NCBI GenBank assembly: GCA_963755085.1
Contig: CAVWIN010000027.1
Coordinates: 112,846-176,845 of the forward strand
DNA: 64,000 nt
From: JACVRM01 sp963755085
GTDB lineage: Bacteria > Actinomycetota > Thermoleophilia > Gaiellales > Gaiellaceae
Direction of reading: 5' to 3'
Shown here: piece by piece, positions 15,852-24,327 of the stretch
Layout: every line of letters begins with the position of its first letter
Numbering within the stretch: position 1 is the first letter of the stretch
Made by a program: the position numbers and the translations under genes
The notes under the pieces: model-generated
Databases searched by the model: none
Told to the model about the DNA's origin: nothing
The model's input: only the letters and a program-made list of their open reading frames with translations

Positions 15852-16567
15852 CTTCTGACCAACCCCCGGAGATAAGGAAAGTTCTCCTCCACCAAGTCAA
15901 GCGGATTGGTCAAGTCACGGGTAGCCCCCGTTGGGATCGCGGCGACGGTGGCGCCGGCGTCGATCGCCCGCTGGAAGGCATCCGCGACCTCGTAGGGAGC
16001 CTTGAACGGCGGCCGGCACACGGCAGGGATCTCCCGCAGCACGGCTTCGTGCAGCCCCATGAGCGGAGCCGCGGTCATCCCGCCCGCAGGGCCGCGGATG
16101 CGGAGGATCCGGCTGCCGTCGACGAGCAGGTGCGTCCTGTGCGCCGGGCCGCCGGCGCGACGGGCTGCGATCGCCCCCTCCGCCCCGCTCGCTTCCCAGG
16201 CGCGCGCGAAGTCGGCCACAGCGCCGTGCGCATACACGGTATCGGCCGCCGAGAGCAGCAACGGCGGCGCGGCGCCGGCGGCGAGCGCTCGCGACAGCGC
16301 GTCCGCCGAGCCATCTGCGCGCGGCTGTCGCACGGTCACGATCTCGAGCCCGAACGCGGACCCGTCCCCGGCGAGCGCCTCCACCTGCTCCGCAAGGTGG
16401 CCGGTCACCAGCCAGACGCGCCGGACGCTCGCGGAGGCCAGGTCGCGCAGGACCGTGGCCAGCACGGGCGTGCCGTCGATCGGCAGCACCGGCTTCGCCC
16501 ACCGCTCCGTGAGCGGGCGGAGCCGGGTGCCCTCCCCGGCGGCCATGACGACGGCGTCCGGGGTCAC
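15848..16567 (-). CDS. Sugar-1-phosphate nucleotidyltransferase-like protein
   Basis: A 239-residue protein of the NTP-transferase fold. The N-terminal signature AAGEGTRLRPLTERWAKPVLPI is the nucleotide- and phosphate-binding loop with its catalytic-type Arg and Lys; the metal-binding Asp lies in LLLSAADTVYAH. Relatives make NDP-sugars such as GDP-mannose or dTDP-glucose. The C-terminal beta-helix found in bifunctional GlmU-type enzymes is absent. It overlaps the transglutaminase gene by four nucleotides. The sugar and nucleotide are not predictable from sequence. Confidence 0.85.
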   Translation of the reverse strand: MTPDAVVMAAGEGTRLRPLTERWAKPVLPIDGTPVLATVLRDLASASVRRVWLVTGHLAEQVEALAGDGSAFGLEIVTVRQPRADGSADALSRALAAGAAPPLLLSAADTVYAHGAVADFARAWEASGAEGAIAARRAGGPAHRTHLLVDGSRILRIRGPAGGMTAAPLMGLHEAVLREIPAVCRPPFKAPYEVADAFQRAIDAGATVAAIPTGATRDLTNPLDLVEENFPYLRGLVRS

Positions 16568-18777
16568 AGCGAGCGAAGCGAGAGTGCCCCGCGGAGGCGC
16601 CGGCCGAGCGTCAGGTGCGCGCGCAGCGAGCGCCGGAACGCGACCAGATCACGGCGGGCCTGCGCCGCCGCGGCGCCGGCGCGCACCGGCGGGCCGAACC
16701 GCGCCTCGGCGACGGCCCGGGCGACCGGGCGGGCGTCGACGCCGAGCCGTTCCTCGAGGAGTGCGGCCGCCTCGGCGGCGCTCGCACCGCGCGGGACGGC
16801 GACGCCCTGGTCGGCGGCGAGCTCCTCGAGCTCGCGCCGGCACGCGGCCGCCACCCGGCGCGGGTCGGCCGTGGCGTACCGGAGCCGGCGCCGAAGTGCC
16901 TTCGCCAGCGCCACGAGCCCCAACGCCGCTGCGACGAGGAGCGCCACGCCCGCGACGACCGGCGCCCACGGGAAGCCCGAGCCGCCGCGCGCGGACGCCG
17001 CCGGCGCGGCGAGCGGCGGCGGCAGCACCGCGCCGCGGGTGTGCTGCCGGACGAGCTTCAGGAGCGCCTGCAGGCCGAGCCCGGCGGCGCCGCCCGCGAA
17101 GGCGGTCGTCGCGGCGCCCGCGTCGAACGACGCGGACGCGTCCGAGTACGGGGCGTCGAGCGTGCCGCGGGACGGCGTCGGGTCGAACGGCAGCCAGCCG
17201 TATCCGGGGAACCAGACCTCCACCCAGGCGTGGGCGTCGCGGTCGGAGACGACCCACCGCTTCGCCGATGCGTCCCAGCGGCCGCTCGTGAAGCCGGCGG
17301 CGACGCGCGCCGGGATCCCGAGGTAGCGGAGCATCAGCGCCATCGCGCCGGCGAAGTGCTGGCAGTAGCCGTCGTGCGTATGCGTGACGAAGTCGACGAG
17401 CGGCGGGACGCCGTGCGCCTGCGGCGGCTGCTCGTCGTACGTGAAGCCGCCGCTCGACCGGAACCACGTCTCCAGCGCGACGGCGGCGCCGTACGGTGTG
17501 CGCGCGTTGCCGACGACGCGGCGCGCCGTGCGGTAGAGCGGCCGGTAGGCGCGGGCCGCCGCGTCGGTCGCGAACACGTGCGCGACCGCGGCCTCGCGCC
17601 CCGGGGTGCCGAAGGCGGGCACGCCCTGGTCGCCCCAGACCGCCAGGTACGGCGCGAGCTCCGTGCTGTGTGGGTAGTCGGCGCCGAGCCGGGCGAGCGC
17701 CCGCGGCTTCGGCCGGGGCGCGTAGCTCCAGGCCGTGTAGACGTCGCCGCCGTGCAGGCCGCCCGGGCGCAGGGCGACGCCGCCGTCGGCGTAGAGCTGC
17801 GTAGCAGCGCCGCTCGCGTAGGCGACCGGCGTCGCGGCGGCGGGCAGGTGGTCGTCGGCAAGCGCACGCACGAAGAACCGCTGGCGGATCCACCGCGCCG
17901 GGTCGTCAGCGCGCGGCGGCAGCGTCGCGTCATTGGTGAGCAGCTCGCGCGCGCCCTCCGGGTGCGCGATGTCGACCGTCAGCGACTCGTCCCAGACGTC
18001 GTTCTCGAAGCGGTCGAGCGTGGTCGCGCGCCAGTAGCGCGCCTGGGCCGGCGCCTCGACCTCGAACACGGTCGTCGGCCGGCTGGGGAACTGAATGCCC
18101 CGGTACTGGCTGCGCCAGATGTAGGCGACGCTGACCTGGCGCCCGGCCGAGTACGGGTTCCAGCGCTGCCATTCGACGACGCCGCCCGGGGTGACGGCCG
18201 CCGCCGCCGAGGCCGCGACCGCTGCCAGCACCAGCAGCACCCCGGCGGCGAGCGCCGGGCGCAGCGCCGTCCGCGGGCCGAGCGCGCCGAGCAGGAGCAG
18301 GCACCCGGCGAGGAGCAGCACGCCGCGGGCGAGCGCGCCCGAGCCGCCGAGCAGCGTCGTCGGCCACGCCGCGCCCGCCGCGAGCACGACGCAGGCCGCC
18401 ACGGGCCGCCGTGCCGCGACCGTCAGGGCGAGCCCGAGCGCGAAGGCGAAGATGGCGAAGAGGACGAGCGCGTGCATCTCCGGGTGCAGGTGCGGGTCGA
18501 ACGGGACGGTGAGCGCGTAGAAGCTGCGCAGCCCGTCGTCGGCGCGGTTCCATACCTCGCGCGGCGCGACCGCATCGGCGGCGACGGCGGCCGCAGCGAG
18601 CGTCGCGGCGACCGCGAGCACGCCGCGCGTCAGCGCCCGGCCCGGGAGGACGGGAACGAGTGCAAGCGCCAGCAGGGCGACGACGCGCGCCGTGCCGGTG
18701 ACGGGCTGCTCGAGACGGAGCCAGCACCCGGCCACGAACGCGGCCGTCGGCACCCACACGAGGACCGTCCTACGCAC
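16564..18777 (-). CDS. TgpA-like membrane transglutaminase (DUF3488 plus transglutaminase domain)
   Basis: The 737-residue product has several N-terminal membrane segments (residues about 1-200), an extracellular transglutaminase-like domain, a further membrane helix (about 615-640, PWAPVVAGVALLVAAALGLV) and a cytoplasmic C-terminal DUF4129-like tail. The papain-like triad is visible: Cys in HDGYCQHFAGAM (about 471), His in RDAHAWVEVWF (about 512) and Asp in FDPTPSRG (about 530). The family occurs with MoxR ATPases and DUF58 proteins, as here, and probably crosslinks or cleaves envelope proteins. It overlaps the DUF58 gene by eight nucleotides. Confidence 0.9.
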   Translation of the reverse strand: MRRTVLVWVPTAAFVAGCWLRLEQPVTGTARVVALLALALVPVLPGRALTRGVLAVAATLAAAAVAADAVAPREVWNRADDGLRSFYALTVPFDPHLHPEMHALVLFAIFAFALGLALTVAARRPVAACVVLAAGAAWPTTLLGGSGALARGVLLLAGCLLLLGALGPRTALRPALAAGVLLVLAAVAASAAAAVTPGGVVEWQRWNPYSAGRQVSVAYIWRSQYRGIQFPSRPTTVFEVEAPAQARYWRATTLDRFENDVWDESLTVDIAHPEGARELLTNDATLPPRADDPARWIRQRFFVRALADDHLPAAATPVAYASGAATQLYADGGVALRPGGLHGGDVYTAWSYAPRPKPRALARLGADYPHSTELAPYLAVWGDQGVPAFGTPGREAAVAHVFATDAAARAYRPLYRTARRVVGNARTPYGAAVALETWFRSSGGFTYDEQPPQAHGVPPLVDFVTHTHDGYCQHFAGAMALMLRYLGIPARVAAGFTSGRWDASAKRWVVSDRDAHAWVEVWFPGYGWLPFDPTPSRGTLDAPYSDASASFDAGAATTAFAGGAAGLGLQALLKLVRQHTRGAVLPPPLAAPAASARGGSGFPWAPVVAGVALLVAAALGLVALAKALRRRLRYATADPRRVAAACRRELEELAADQGVAVPRGASAAEAAALLEERLGVDARPVARAVAEARFGPPVRAGAAAAQARRDLVAFRRSLRAHLTLGRRLRGALSLRSL

Positions 18778-19963
18778 GCGCAGCCGCCCGGAGCGAGTGG
18801 CCGCCGAGGACCCGGGCCAGGTCGTCGCCGCTTCCCGCCACGGCGACGGTCACGCCCGCCGCGGAGAGCCGCAGCAGGTCGGCGGTCGGCACGGCGCTGC
18901 GCCCGGCGAACGAGCCCGCGTCCACGAAGACCAGTGCAGCGCGGCGACCGGCGGACGCGCGCTCGACGAGCCGGTCGGCTAGGGCGCGGGGCACCGCAGC
19001 AGTCACGACGACGAGCTCCCCCACCCGCGCGAGCGGGCTCACCTCCGCGCCGAGCAGCGCGGCCACCGTCGTCGAGCCGTCCGGCTCGGCGGCCGCCAGC
19101 GCGTCGTAGGCCGCGTGCCAGTCGCGCTCGGACGCGACGTGGTGGTACTCGGGCTGCGCGCGGTTGATCGCGAGCAGCGCGGTGCGCCCGCCCGAGGCGA
19201 ACGCCCGGAGCAGCGAGCCTGCGGCGCGGACCTGCACGTCGAAGCTCGGGCCGGCCGGGGCGCCGGCGGCGTCGAGGACGATCGCGACCTCGTCGTGCGG
19301 GGCGTCCTCGAACTCCTTGACCATCAGCTCGCCGCGCTTGGCCGTCGAGGGCCAGTGCACCCGGCGGAGCGACTCGCCTTGCTGGTGCTCGCGCACGCCA
19401 TGGAAGTCGAAGCCGCTCGGCCGCCGCAGGAGCAGCCGACGGCCGCCCGCGCCGAGCGTCCCGTTCTCGGTGAAGACGCGGTCGAGGTCGACCAGGCGCG
19501 GGTGCACGACCAGCGCGCCCCCATCCGCGACCGGCGACACGCCGCGCGCGAGCCCGAACGGGTCCTGGCCAGTCGCGGTCGCGCCCGTGAAGGCGTAGCG
19601 GCCGCGCGGGACGCGCCGCAACGTGACGCGGCCGGTCGCGAGGCGGCCGTGCGGCGTGAGCGCGATCCGGTGCTCGCCGAGGCGCCCGAGCCGCTCGGTG
19701 ACCGAGAGCACCGCGGGCCGGAGCCCGCGCGTCAGCTCGGCGCGGAGCTCGAGCGCGACATCATCGCCCTCGAGCTGCAGGTCGCGGCCGGCGCGCCGGG
19801 TCACCGCGGCCGGGCGCCGGGCGGCCCGTACCCAGAGCGCCGCGCCGAGCGCGGCGGCGGCCAGGCCGATTGCGACCGGGTACAGCATCCGCGCCCCCAG
19901 CAGCCACGCGGCCGCGTACAGCACGCACCCGAGCGCGAGCGTCAGGCGGCCGCGATTGGTCAC
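18770..19963 (-). CDS. DUF58 domain protein with N-terminal membrane helices
   Basis: Starting at GTG 19963, which overlaps the MoxR stop as GTGA, the frame gives 397 residues. Two hydrophobic segments (about residues 7-45) are followed by a beta-rich region and the DUF58 core, with its hallmark stretch LRRVHWPSTAKRGELMVKEF (about 200-220), and a von Willebrand A-like fold after it (VAIVLDAAGAP). DUF58 proteins pair with MoxR AAA+ ATPases, which are thought to insert metal ions into or remodel the vWA-like domain. The upstream ATG candidates in this frame lie inside the MoxR gene and are rejected. Confidence 0.92.
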   Translation of the reverse strand: MTNRGRLTLALGCVLYAAAWLLGARMLYPVAIGLAAAALGAALWVRAARRPAAVTRRAGRDLQLEGDDVALELRAELTRGLRPAVLSVTERLGRLGEHRIALTPHGRLATGRVTLRRVPRGRYAFTGATATGQDPFGLARGVSPVADGGALVVHPRLVDLDRVFTENGTLGAGGRRLLLRRPSGFDFHGVREHQQGESLRRVHWPSTAKRGELMVKEFEDAPHDEVAIVLDAAGAPAGPSFDVQVRAAGSLLRAFASGGRTALLAINRAQPEYHHVASERDWHAAYDALAAAEPDGSTTVAALLGAEVSPLARVGELVVVTAAVPRALADRLVERASAGRRAALVFVDAGSFAGRSAVPTADLLRLSAAGVTVAVAGSGDDLARVLGGHSLRAAARA

Positions 19964-20922
19964 ACCGGGACGGGCGTCCGGGCCAGCGCGTCCTGGATGG
20001 CGTCCTCGGCGGTCACGCCGGCCGAGCGCTGCTCGGGAGCGACGATCAGCCGGTGCGAGAGCGCCGGCAGGGCGAGCGCCTTGACGTCGTCGGGCTCGAC
20101 ATAGTCGCGTCCGTCCGCCAGAGCCCTCGCCTTCGCGATACGCAACAGGGAGACGCCGGCGCGGGGGCTCGCCCCGAGCGCCAGGCGGGCGTCGCCGCGC
20201 GTGTGGCGGAGGACGGCGACGACGTAGCGGTTGACGCTCTCCTCGACGTAGACGTCGCGCGCCTCGGCGATCAGCACGCGAATCTCGTCCGCCGTCGTCA
20301 CGGGCTCGAGCGCCTCGAGCGGCTCCTCGCTCGTCTGCTCGCGCAGCATCGCCGCCTCCTCCGCGAGCGCCGGGTACCCGATCGAGATGCGCATCGTGAA
20401 GCGGTCGAGCTGCGCCTCGGGGAGCGGGTAGGTGCCCTCGTACTCGAGCGGGTTCTGCGTGGCCATGACCATGAACGGCCGCGGCAGCGCGTAGGTGACG
20501 CCGTCGACGGTGACCTGGTTCTCCTGCATGCACTCGAGCAGCGCCGACTGCGTCTTCGGCGAGGCGCGGTTGACCTCATCGACGAGCAGCAGGTTCGTGA
20601 AGACCGGGCCGCGGCGGAAGTCGAATTCGTTCACGCGCTGGTCGAAGACGTTGACGCCGGTGACGTCCGAAGGCAGCAGGTCCGGCGTGAACTGCAGGCG
20701 GGAGAACGCGCAGTCGACGGAGCGGGCGACCGCCTTGGCCAGCATCGTCTTCCCGACGCCGGGAAAGTCCTCGATGATGAGGTGCCCCTCGCCGACGAGG
20801 CACAGGACGGCGAGGCGCAGCGTCTCCTCGGGCGCGTGCACGACGCGGCCGACGTTGGCTGCGATGGCTGCGAGCAGCTCGGCCGCGCCGGGCGCCGGGC
20901 GCGGCTCGCTACGTGCGTCCAT
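19960..20922 (-). CDS. MoxR family AAA+ ATPase
   Basis: A 320-residue MoxR ATPase with Walker A IIEDFPGVGKTMLAKAVA (about 50-67), Walker B LLLVDEVNRA (about 112-121), sensor-1 like MATQNPLEYEGTYPLPEAQLDRF in part (ATQNPLEYEGTYPLPEAQ) and the lid domain (GASPRAGVSLLRIAKARA). These ATPases act as chaperones for vWA/DUF58 partners in envelope and metal-enzyme assembly. The next two genes encode the DUF58 partner and a TgpA transglutaminase, a classic three-gene module. It overlaps coaBC by 14 nt. Confidence 0.95.
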   Translation of the reverse strand: MDARSEPRPAPGAAELLAAIAANVGRVVHAPEETLRLAVLCLVGEGHLIIEDFPGVGKTMLAKAVARSVDCAFSRLQFTPDLLPSDVTGVNVFDQRVNEFDFRRGPVFTNLLLVDEVNRASPKTQSALLECMQENQVTVDGVTYALPRPFMVMATQNPLEYEGTYPLPEAQLDRFTMRISIGYPALAEEAAMLREQTSEEPLEALEPVTTADEIRVLIAEARDVYVEESVNRYVVAVLRHTRGDARLALGASPRAGVSLLRIAKARALADGRDYVEPDDVKALALPALSHRLIVAPEQRSAGVTAEDAIQDALARTPVPV

Positions 20923-22075
20923 GCAGCACCCGCTCGATCTCGTCCAGCACCGCCGCCGCGATCTCCGCCTTCGGCGCGCGCGGCACCTCGCGGCGCCCGT
21001 CGCCCGAGAGGATGACCACCTCGTTCTCGTCGCTGTCGAAGCCGATCTCGTTTCGCGACACGTCGTTGTAGACGAGCAGGTCGAGCCGCTTGCGCTCGAG
21101 CTTGCCGGCCGCCCGCGCGAGCCCGTCGTCGCCCGCCTCGGCGGCGAAGCCGACCAGCACCTGACCGTTCTGGCGGCGCTCGCCGAGCTCGCGCAGGACG
21201 TCCGTGGTGGGCTCGAGCTCGAGCTCCCAGGCGTCGGCGTCCTTTGGCCGCTTGCCTTCGAGCGCTGCCGACGGCCGGTAGTCGGCGACGGCGGCGGCCA
21301 TGATCACCACGTCTGCGTCCGCGCGGGCGAGCGCCTCGCGCTCCATGTCCACCGCGGCCGGCGTGTCGACGACGGTGACGCCCGCCGGCGCCGGCACCGA
21401 CAGGTTGGCGGCGAGCAGCGTGACGTCCGCGCCGCGTCGCCGCGCCTCCTCGGCGAGGGCCACGCCCATGCGCCCGGACGAGCGGTTGCCGACGAAGCGG
21501 ACGGCGTCGATCGGCTCGCGCGTGCCCCCCGCGCTGACCAGCACCCGCTTGCCCGACAGACTTCGTGGCTGTCCGCCACTAAGTAATGAGCTGCACCGCT
21601 CGAAGATCTGCTCGGGCTCGGCCATCCGCCCCGCGCCCCACTCGCCCTCTGCCAGCTCGCCCTCCTCGGGGCCGACGAGCTCGACGCCGCGCTCGCGCAG
21701 GAGCGCGACGTTCGCCTGCGTGGCCGGGTGCTCCCACATGCGCACGTTCATCGCCGGAGCGACGACGAGCGGCCCGCGGTGCGCGAGCGCCGCGTCGGTC
21801 AGCAGGTTGTCGGCGAGCCCGTGCGCCAGCTTCGCGATCGTGTTCGCGGTGGCGGGCGCGACGACCAGCAGGTCGGCGCGCGTCAGGTGCAGATAGGGGT
21901 CGTCGCCGGCCGGCCGCCGCGCGAGCGCCCGGAAGGTGTCGGCCGTGACGAAGCGCTCGGCGCCGGGCGTGACCAGCGGGACGACGTCATGTCCCGCGCG
22001 CACGAAGAGACGCGTGAGCTCGCACGCCTTGTAGGCGGCGATGCCGCCGGAAATCCCCTGCAAGATGCGCGCCAT
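20909..22075 (-). CDS. coaBC: Bifunctional phosphopantothenoylcysteine decarboxylase/phosphopantothenate-cysteine ligase
   Basis: A 388-residue CoaBC. The CoaC half (residues 1-180) has GISGGIAAYKACEL, the active-site APAMNVRMWEHPATQ motif and an FMN-binding PATANTIAKLAHGLADNLL region. The CoaB half carries VLVSAGGTREPIDAVRFVGN, MAAAVADYRP and KLERKRLDLLVYND. Together they make 4'-phosphopantetheine from phosphopantothenate and cysteine. ATG 22075 begins the conserved part; no Shine-Dalgarno is seen, and a perfect 12-nt palindrome sits 3 nt upstream. rpoZ and gmk lie upstream, the usual actinobacterial order. Confidence 0.95.
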   Translation of the reverse strand: MARILQGISGGIAAYKACELTRLFVRAGHDVVPLVTPGAERFVTADTFRALARRPAGDDPYLHLTRADLLVVAPATANTIAKLAHGLADNLLTDAALAHRGPLVVAPAMNVRMWEHPATQANVALLRERGVELVGPEEGELAEGEWGAGRMAEPEQIFERCSSLLSGGQPRSLSGKRVLVSAGGTREPIDAVRFVGNRSSGRMGVALAEEARRRGADVTLLAANLSVPAPAGVTVVDTPAAVDMEREALARADADVVIMAAAVADYRPSAALEGKRPKDADAWELELEPTTDVLRELGERRQNGQVLVGFAAEAGDDGLARAAGKLERKRLDLLVYNDVSRNEIGFDSDENEVVILSGDGRREVPRAPKAEIAAAVLDEIERVLHGRT

Positions 22076-22077
22076 TC

Positions 22078-22089
22078 GCACAATTGTGC
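22078..22089. promoter_or_regulatory. Perfect palindrome in front of coaBC
   Basis: GCACAATTGTGC is a perfect 12-nt palindrome ending 3 nt before the coaBC start codon. It could be an operator or a small RNA hairpin; no known regulator site with this sequence comes to mind. Confidence 0.45.
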
Positions 22090-22101
22090 CGCACCGACGG
22101 A

Positions 22102-22118
22102 GGCCGGCTTGTCCGGCC
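22102..22118. repeat. Perfect 6-bp inverted repeat in rpoZ-coaBC spacer
   Basis: GGCCGG (22102-22107) and CCGGCC (22113-22118) flank a 5-nt loop. It lies between the coaBC palindrome and the larger compound hairpin at 22163-22205. Confidence 0.4.
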
Positions 22119-22162
22119 GCAGTCACATCGCGCGCTACGCGCGTCTGGCTCTCAAAACCCGT

Positions 22163-22205
22163 GAAAAGTCGTCATGGCTTTCGCGCAGCGAAAGCCGGAC
22201 TTTTC
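22163..22205. repeat. Compound 16-bp hairpin after rpoZ
   Basis: GAAAAGTC (22163-22170) pairs with GACTTTTC (22198-22205) and, inside it, GGCTTTCG (22176-22183) pairs perfectly with CGAAAGCC (22189-22196) across a 5-nt loop. It follows the rpoZ stop by 8 nt. It could end or stabilise the gmk-rpoZ transcript. The stem is A/T-richer than its surroundings, and no T-run follows. Confidence 0.55.
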
Positions 22206-22212
22206 GCGGCAG

Positions 22213-22446
22213 TCAGGGCTTAGGGTAGGTGTACTTGATCTTGCCCTCGGCGATTTCCTCGAGGGCCATGGTCAAGTAGTTCTTCGAGCGCGACTCGATG
22301 AGCGGGGGCGCGAAGTCCTCGAAGGTGCCCTCACCGAGCTGCTGGTGGTAGTTGTTGATCTGCCGGGCACGCTTGGCGGCCGCGATCACGAGCGAGTAGC
22401 GGCCGTCGACGTTCTCGAGCAGGTGGTCGATGCGAGGACTGATCAC
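22213..22446 (-). CDS. rpoZ: RNA polymerase omega subunit
   Basis: A 77-residue omega subunit. It begins MISPRIDHLLENVDGRYSLV and has the conserved RYSLVIAAAKRARQIN stretch that clamps the beta' C-terminus, then NYLTMALEEIAEGKI. Omega assists RNA polymerase assembly and, in some bacteria, the ppGpp response. ATG 22446 overlaps the gmk stop by four nucleotides. The coaBC start is 137 nt away, across a spacer with three inverted repeats. Confidence 0.95.
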   Translation of the reverse strand: MISPRIDHLLENVDGRYSLVIAAAKRARQINNYHQQLGEGTFEDFAPPLIESRSKNYLTMALEEIAEGKIKYTYPKP

Positions 22447-23021
22447 GGCCGCGCATGGTACACGCGGCCGGCTAAGCCCCGTTCGACGACGTCCGCGATC
22501 GCCTGCACAGCGGTCGCGAGATCGTCGTTCAGCACCACCTCATCGAAGTCGTCCTCGTGCTGGAGCTGCTGCCGCGCGATCTCGAGCCGCTCGTCGATCT
22601 CGCCGCTCGACTCGGTCGCCCGCGCGCGCAGCCGCGCCTCGAGCGCGGAGAGCGGCGCGGAGACGAAGATCGCGATCGCCCCTTCGAGCTCGTCGCGGAC
22701 GAGGAGCGCCCCCTCGATCTCGAGCTCGAGCACCGGGACGTGGCCCTCCGCGGCAATGCGGTCGATCTCCGACCGGAGGGTCCCGTATCGGTGGCCGGCG
22801 AACTCCACGTGCTCGAGGAAGTCGCCCGCGGCGACCCTTCGCGCGAACTCGTCGTCGCTCAGGAAGTAGTACTCGCGGCCGTGCTCCTCCCCCGGCCGCT
22901 GCTCCCGCGTCGTCGCCGATACCGCGAGTCGCAGGTCCTTGAAGCGGTCGAGCAACGCGCGAACGAGGGTGCCCTTGCCTGCCCCTGAGGGCCCCGTGAC
23001 GACGAACACAGGTCTAGCCAT
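22443..23021 (-). CDS. gmk: Guanylate kinase
   Basis: A 192-residue GMP kinase (ATP + GMP to ADP + GDP). The P-loop GPSGAGKGTL lies at residues 10-19, followed by the GMP-binding region VSATTREQRPGEEHGREYYF in part (SATTREQRPGEEHG), EHVEFAGHRYGTL and the lid RLRARATES. Length and motifs are standard. ATG 23021 starts 18 nt after the mihF stop. It forms a mihF-gmk-rpoZ group typical of actinobacteria. Confidence 0.97.
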   Translation of the reverse strand: MARPVFVVTGPSGAGKGTLVRALLDRFKDLRLAVSATTREQRPGEEHGREYYFLSDDEFARRVAAGDFLEHVEFAGHRYGTLRSEIDRIAAEGHVPVLELEIEGALLVRDELEGAIAIFVSAPLSALEARLRARATESSGEIDERLEIARQQLQHEDDFDEVVLNDDLATAVQAIADVVERGLAGRVYHARP

Positions 23022-23039
23022 TCTGCGGAGCAGAATGGC

Positions 23040-23369
23040 CTAGCGGCTGAAGAGGCCGATGAGCTCGGTGCGCTGGCGCTCCGAAAGACCGCCTACCGTC
23101 TTCGACTGGCTGATGCGCGCCTGGTTCAGGTAGCGCGTCGCCTTGACGCGCCCGAACTTGGGCACGGCCATGAGGATGTCGAACACCTTCGCGGTCGAGA
23201 CGTAGTCGGGGGGATCGCGGAGGATGTCATCGATCGAGACCCGTCCGAGCTTGAGGTCTTTCTTGAGCTGGGCACGCCGGACACGGATGTCGTTGGCGCG
23301 CTTGAGGGCCTCCATCCGCTGGTCGGGAGAACGCAGCGGGGCCTGCGTCGGAGACTTCGTCGCGATCAC
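23040..23369 (-). CDS. mihF: Integration host factor, actinobacterial type
   Basis: From GTG 23369 the frame gives 109 residues. The core resembles mycobacterial mIHF: a basic helix (RMEALKRANDIRVRRAQLKKDLK) followed by the helix-two-turn-helix segment VFDILMAVPKFGRVKATRYL and the end GGLSERQRTELIGLF. mIHF binds and compacts DNA and, in mycobacteria, is essential. A longer start at 23414 is possible but lies upstream of a good promoter (23380-23407), so GTG 23369 is preferred. It follows pyrD by 88 nt. Confidence 0.92.
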   Translation of the reverse strand: MIATKSPTQAPLRSPDQRMEALKRANDIRVRRAQLKKDLKLGRVSIDDILRDPPDYVSTAKVFDILMAVPKFGRVKATRYLNQARISQSKTVGGLSERQRTELIGLFSR

Positions 23370-23379
23370 TGAGCGCGGG

Positions 23380-23407
23380 AGGCTACCAGATTCCCGGCGC
23401 CGTGCAA
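23380..23407 (-). promoter_or_regulatory. Predicted promoter of mihF-gmk-rpoZ
   Basis: On the minus strand TTGCAC (23407-23402) and TAGCCT (23385-23380) are separated by 16 nt. Transcription from about 23373 would start only a few nucleotides before GTG 23369, so the mRNA would be nearly leaderless. This gives mihF and the genes after it a promoter of their own, next to any readthrough from the pyr operon. Confidence 0.6.
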
Positions 23408-23457
23408 CCGGCATAAAACGCGGCTTTTGCAGGTATTTTGTAAACCGCTACTTTTGG

Positions 23458-24327
23458 CTAGTGCGGCGCCCCCACCCGGTCGGGCACGTCCGAGTGAGCG
23501 AGTCCCCAAGCGGCGGCCGGGTCGGCGAGACCCATCGCCGCCGCCTCCGCAGCCAGCTCCGCCCGGATGCGGCCGGGCGCCGTCGGGTCGCTGAAGAGCA
23601 CCGTCCCGAGCGCGACCGCGTTTGCTCCGGCGGCAACGAATTCGAGCGCGTCGCGACCGCTCATCACGCCGCCGACGCCGACGATCGGCAGGGCCGTCGC
23701 GCGCCGGCAGGCGTACACCGCGGCCAGCGCAATCGGCTTGAGCGCAGGCCCGGAGTAGCCGCCGACGGCACGCGAGAGGCGCGGGGCAAGCGCGTCGTCG
23801 AGCGCGAGCCCGCGGATCGTGTTGACGAGCGTGAGGCCGTCGGCGCCGGCCGCCGCGGCCGCCCGCGCGAGCTCTGCGACGTCCGGCACGGCGGGCGACA
23901 GCTTCACGTAGAGCGGCAGCCTCGTCGCCCCGCGCGCGGCAGCGACGAGCTCGGCGACGGAGTCGGCCGCTTCCTCCACGTTGGGGCAGGAGACGTTGAG
24001 CTCGAGCGCCTCGATGCCCGGCTCGGCGGCGAGCGCCTCGCAGCCGTCGGCGTAGTCGCCGGCGCGGAAGCCGCCGACGGACACCCAGAGCGCGACGCCG
24101 AGCTCGCGCAGCCGCGGCAGGTGCTCGTCGACGAACCGGTCGAGGCCCGGGTTCTGGAGGCCGATCGAGTTGAGCATCCCCTGCTCGGTCTCGGCGATGC
24201 GGACCGGCGGGTTGCCCTCGCGCGGGAGCGGCGTGACCGTCTTGGTCACGAAGGCGTCGAGCGCCCGGGCGACGTCCGGCGCGACCAGCGCGTCGAGGCA
24301 GCCCGATGCGTTCAGCAGCCGGATCAC
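23458..24327 (-). CDS. pyrD: Dihydroorotate dehydrogenase, class 1B catalytic subunit
   Basis: A 289-residue TIM-barrel enzyme with ELNVSCPNVEEA (Cys as the catalytic base of class 1 enzymes), PLYVKLSPAV, GLTLVNTIRGLALD and the FMN-phosphate site GVGGVMSGRDALEFVAAGA. It oxidises dihydroorotate to orotate. The adjacent pyrK points to the NAD-dependent class 1B heterotetramer. GTG 24327 overlaps the pyrK stop as GTGA. Conserved sequence starts directly at this codon, so the longer frame to 24360 is rejected. Confidence 0.95.
   Translation of the reverse strand: MIRLLNASGCLDALVAPDVARALDAFVTKTVTPLPREGNPPVRIAETEQGMLNSIGLQNPGLDRFVDEHLPRLRELGVALWVSVGGFRAGDYADGCEALAAEPGIEALELNVSCPNVEEAADSVAELVAAARGATRLPLYVKLSPAVPDVAELARAAAAAGADGLTLVNTIRGLALDDALAPRLSRAVGGYSGPALKPIALAAVYACRRATALPIVGVGGVMSGRDALEFVAAGANAVALGTVLFSDPTAPGRIRAELAAEAAAMGLADPAAAWGLAHSDVPDRVGAPH

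Noticed and set aside
16615..19167. Plus-strand frame of 850 codons opposite the TgpA gene
   Set aside because: Opposite strand of a clear transglutaminase gene; Arg/Gly/Ala-rich sequence without domains.
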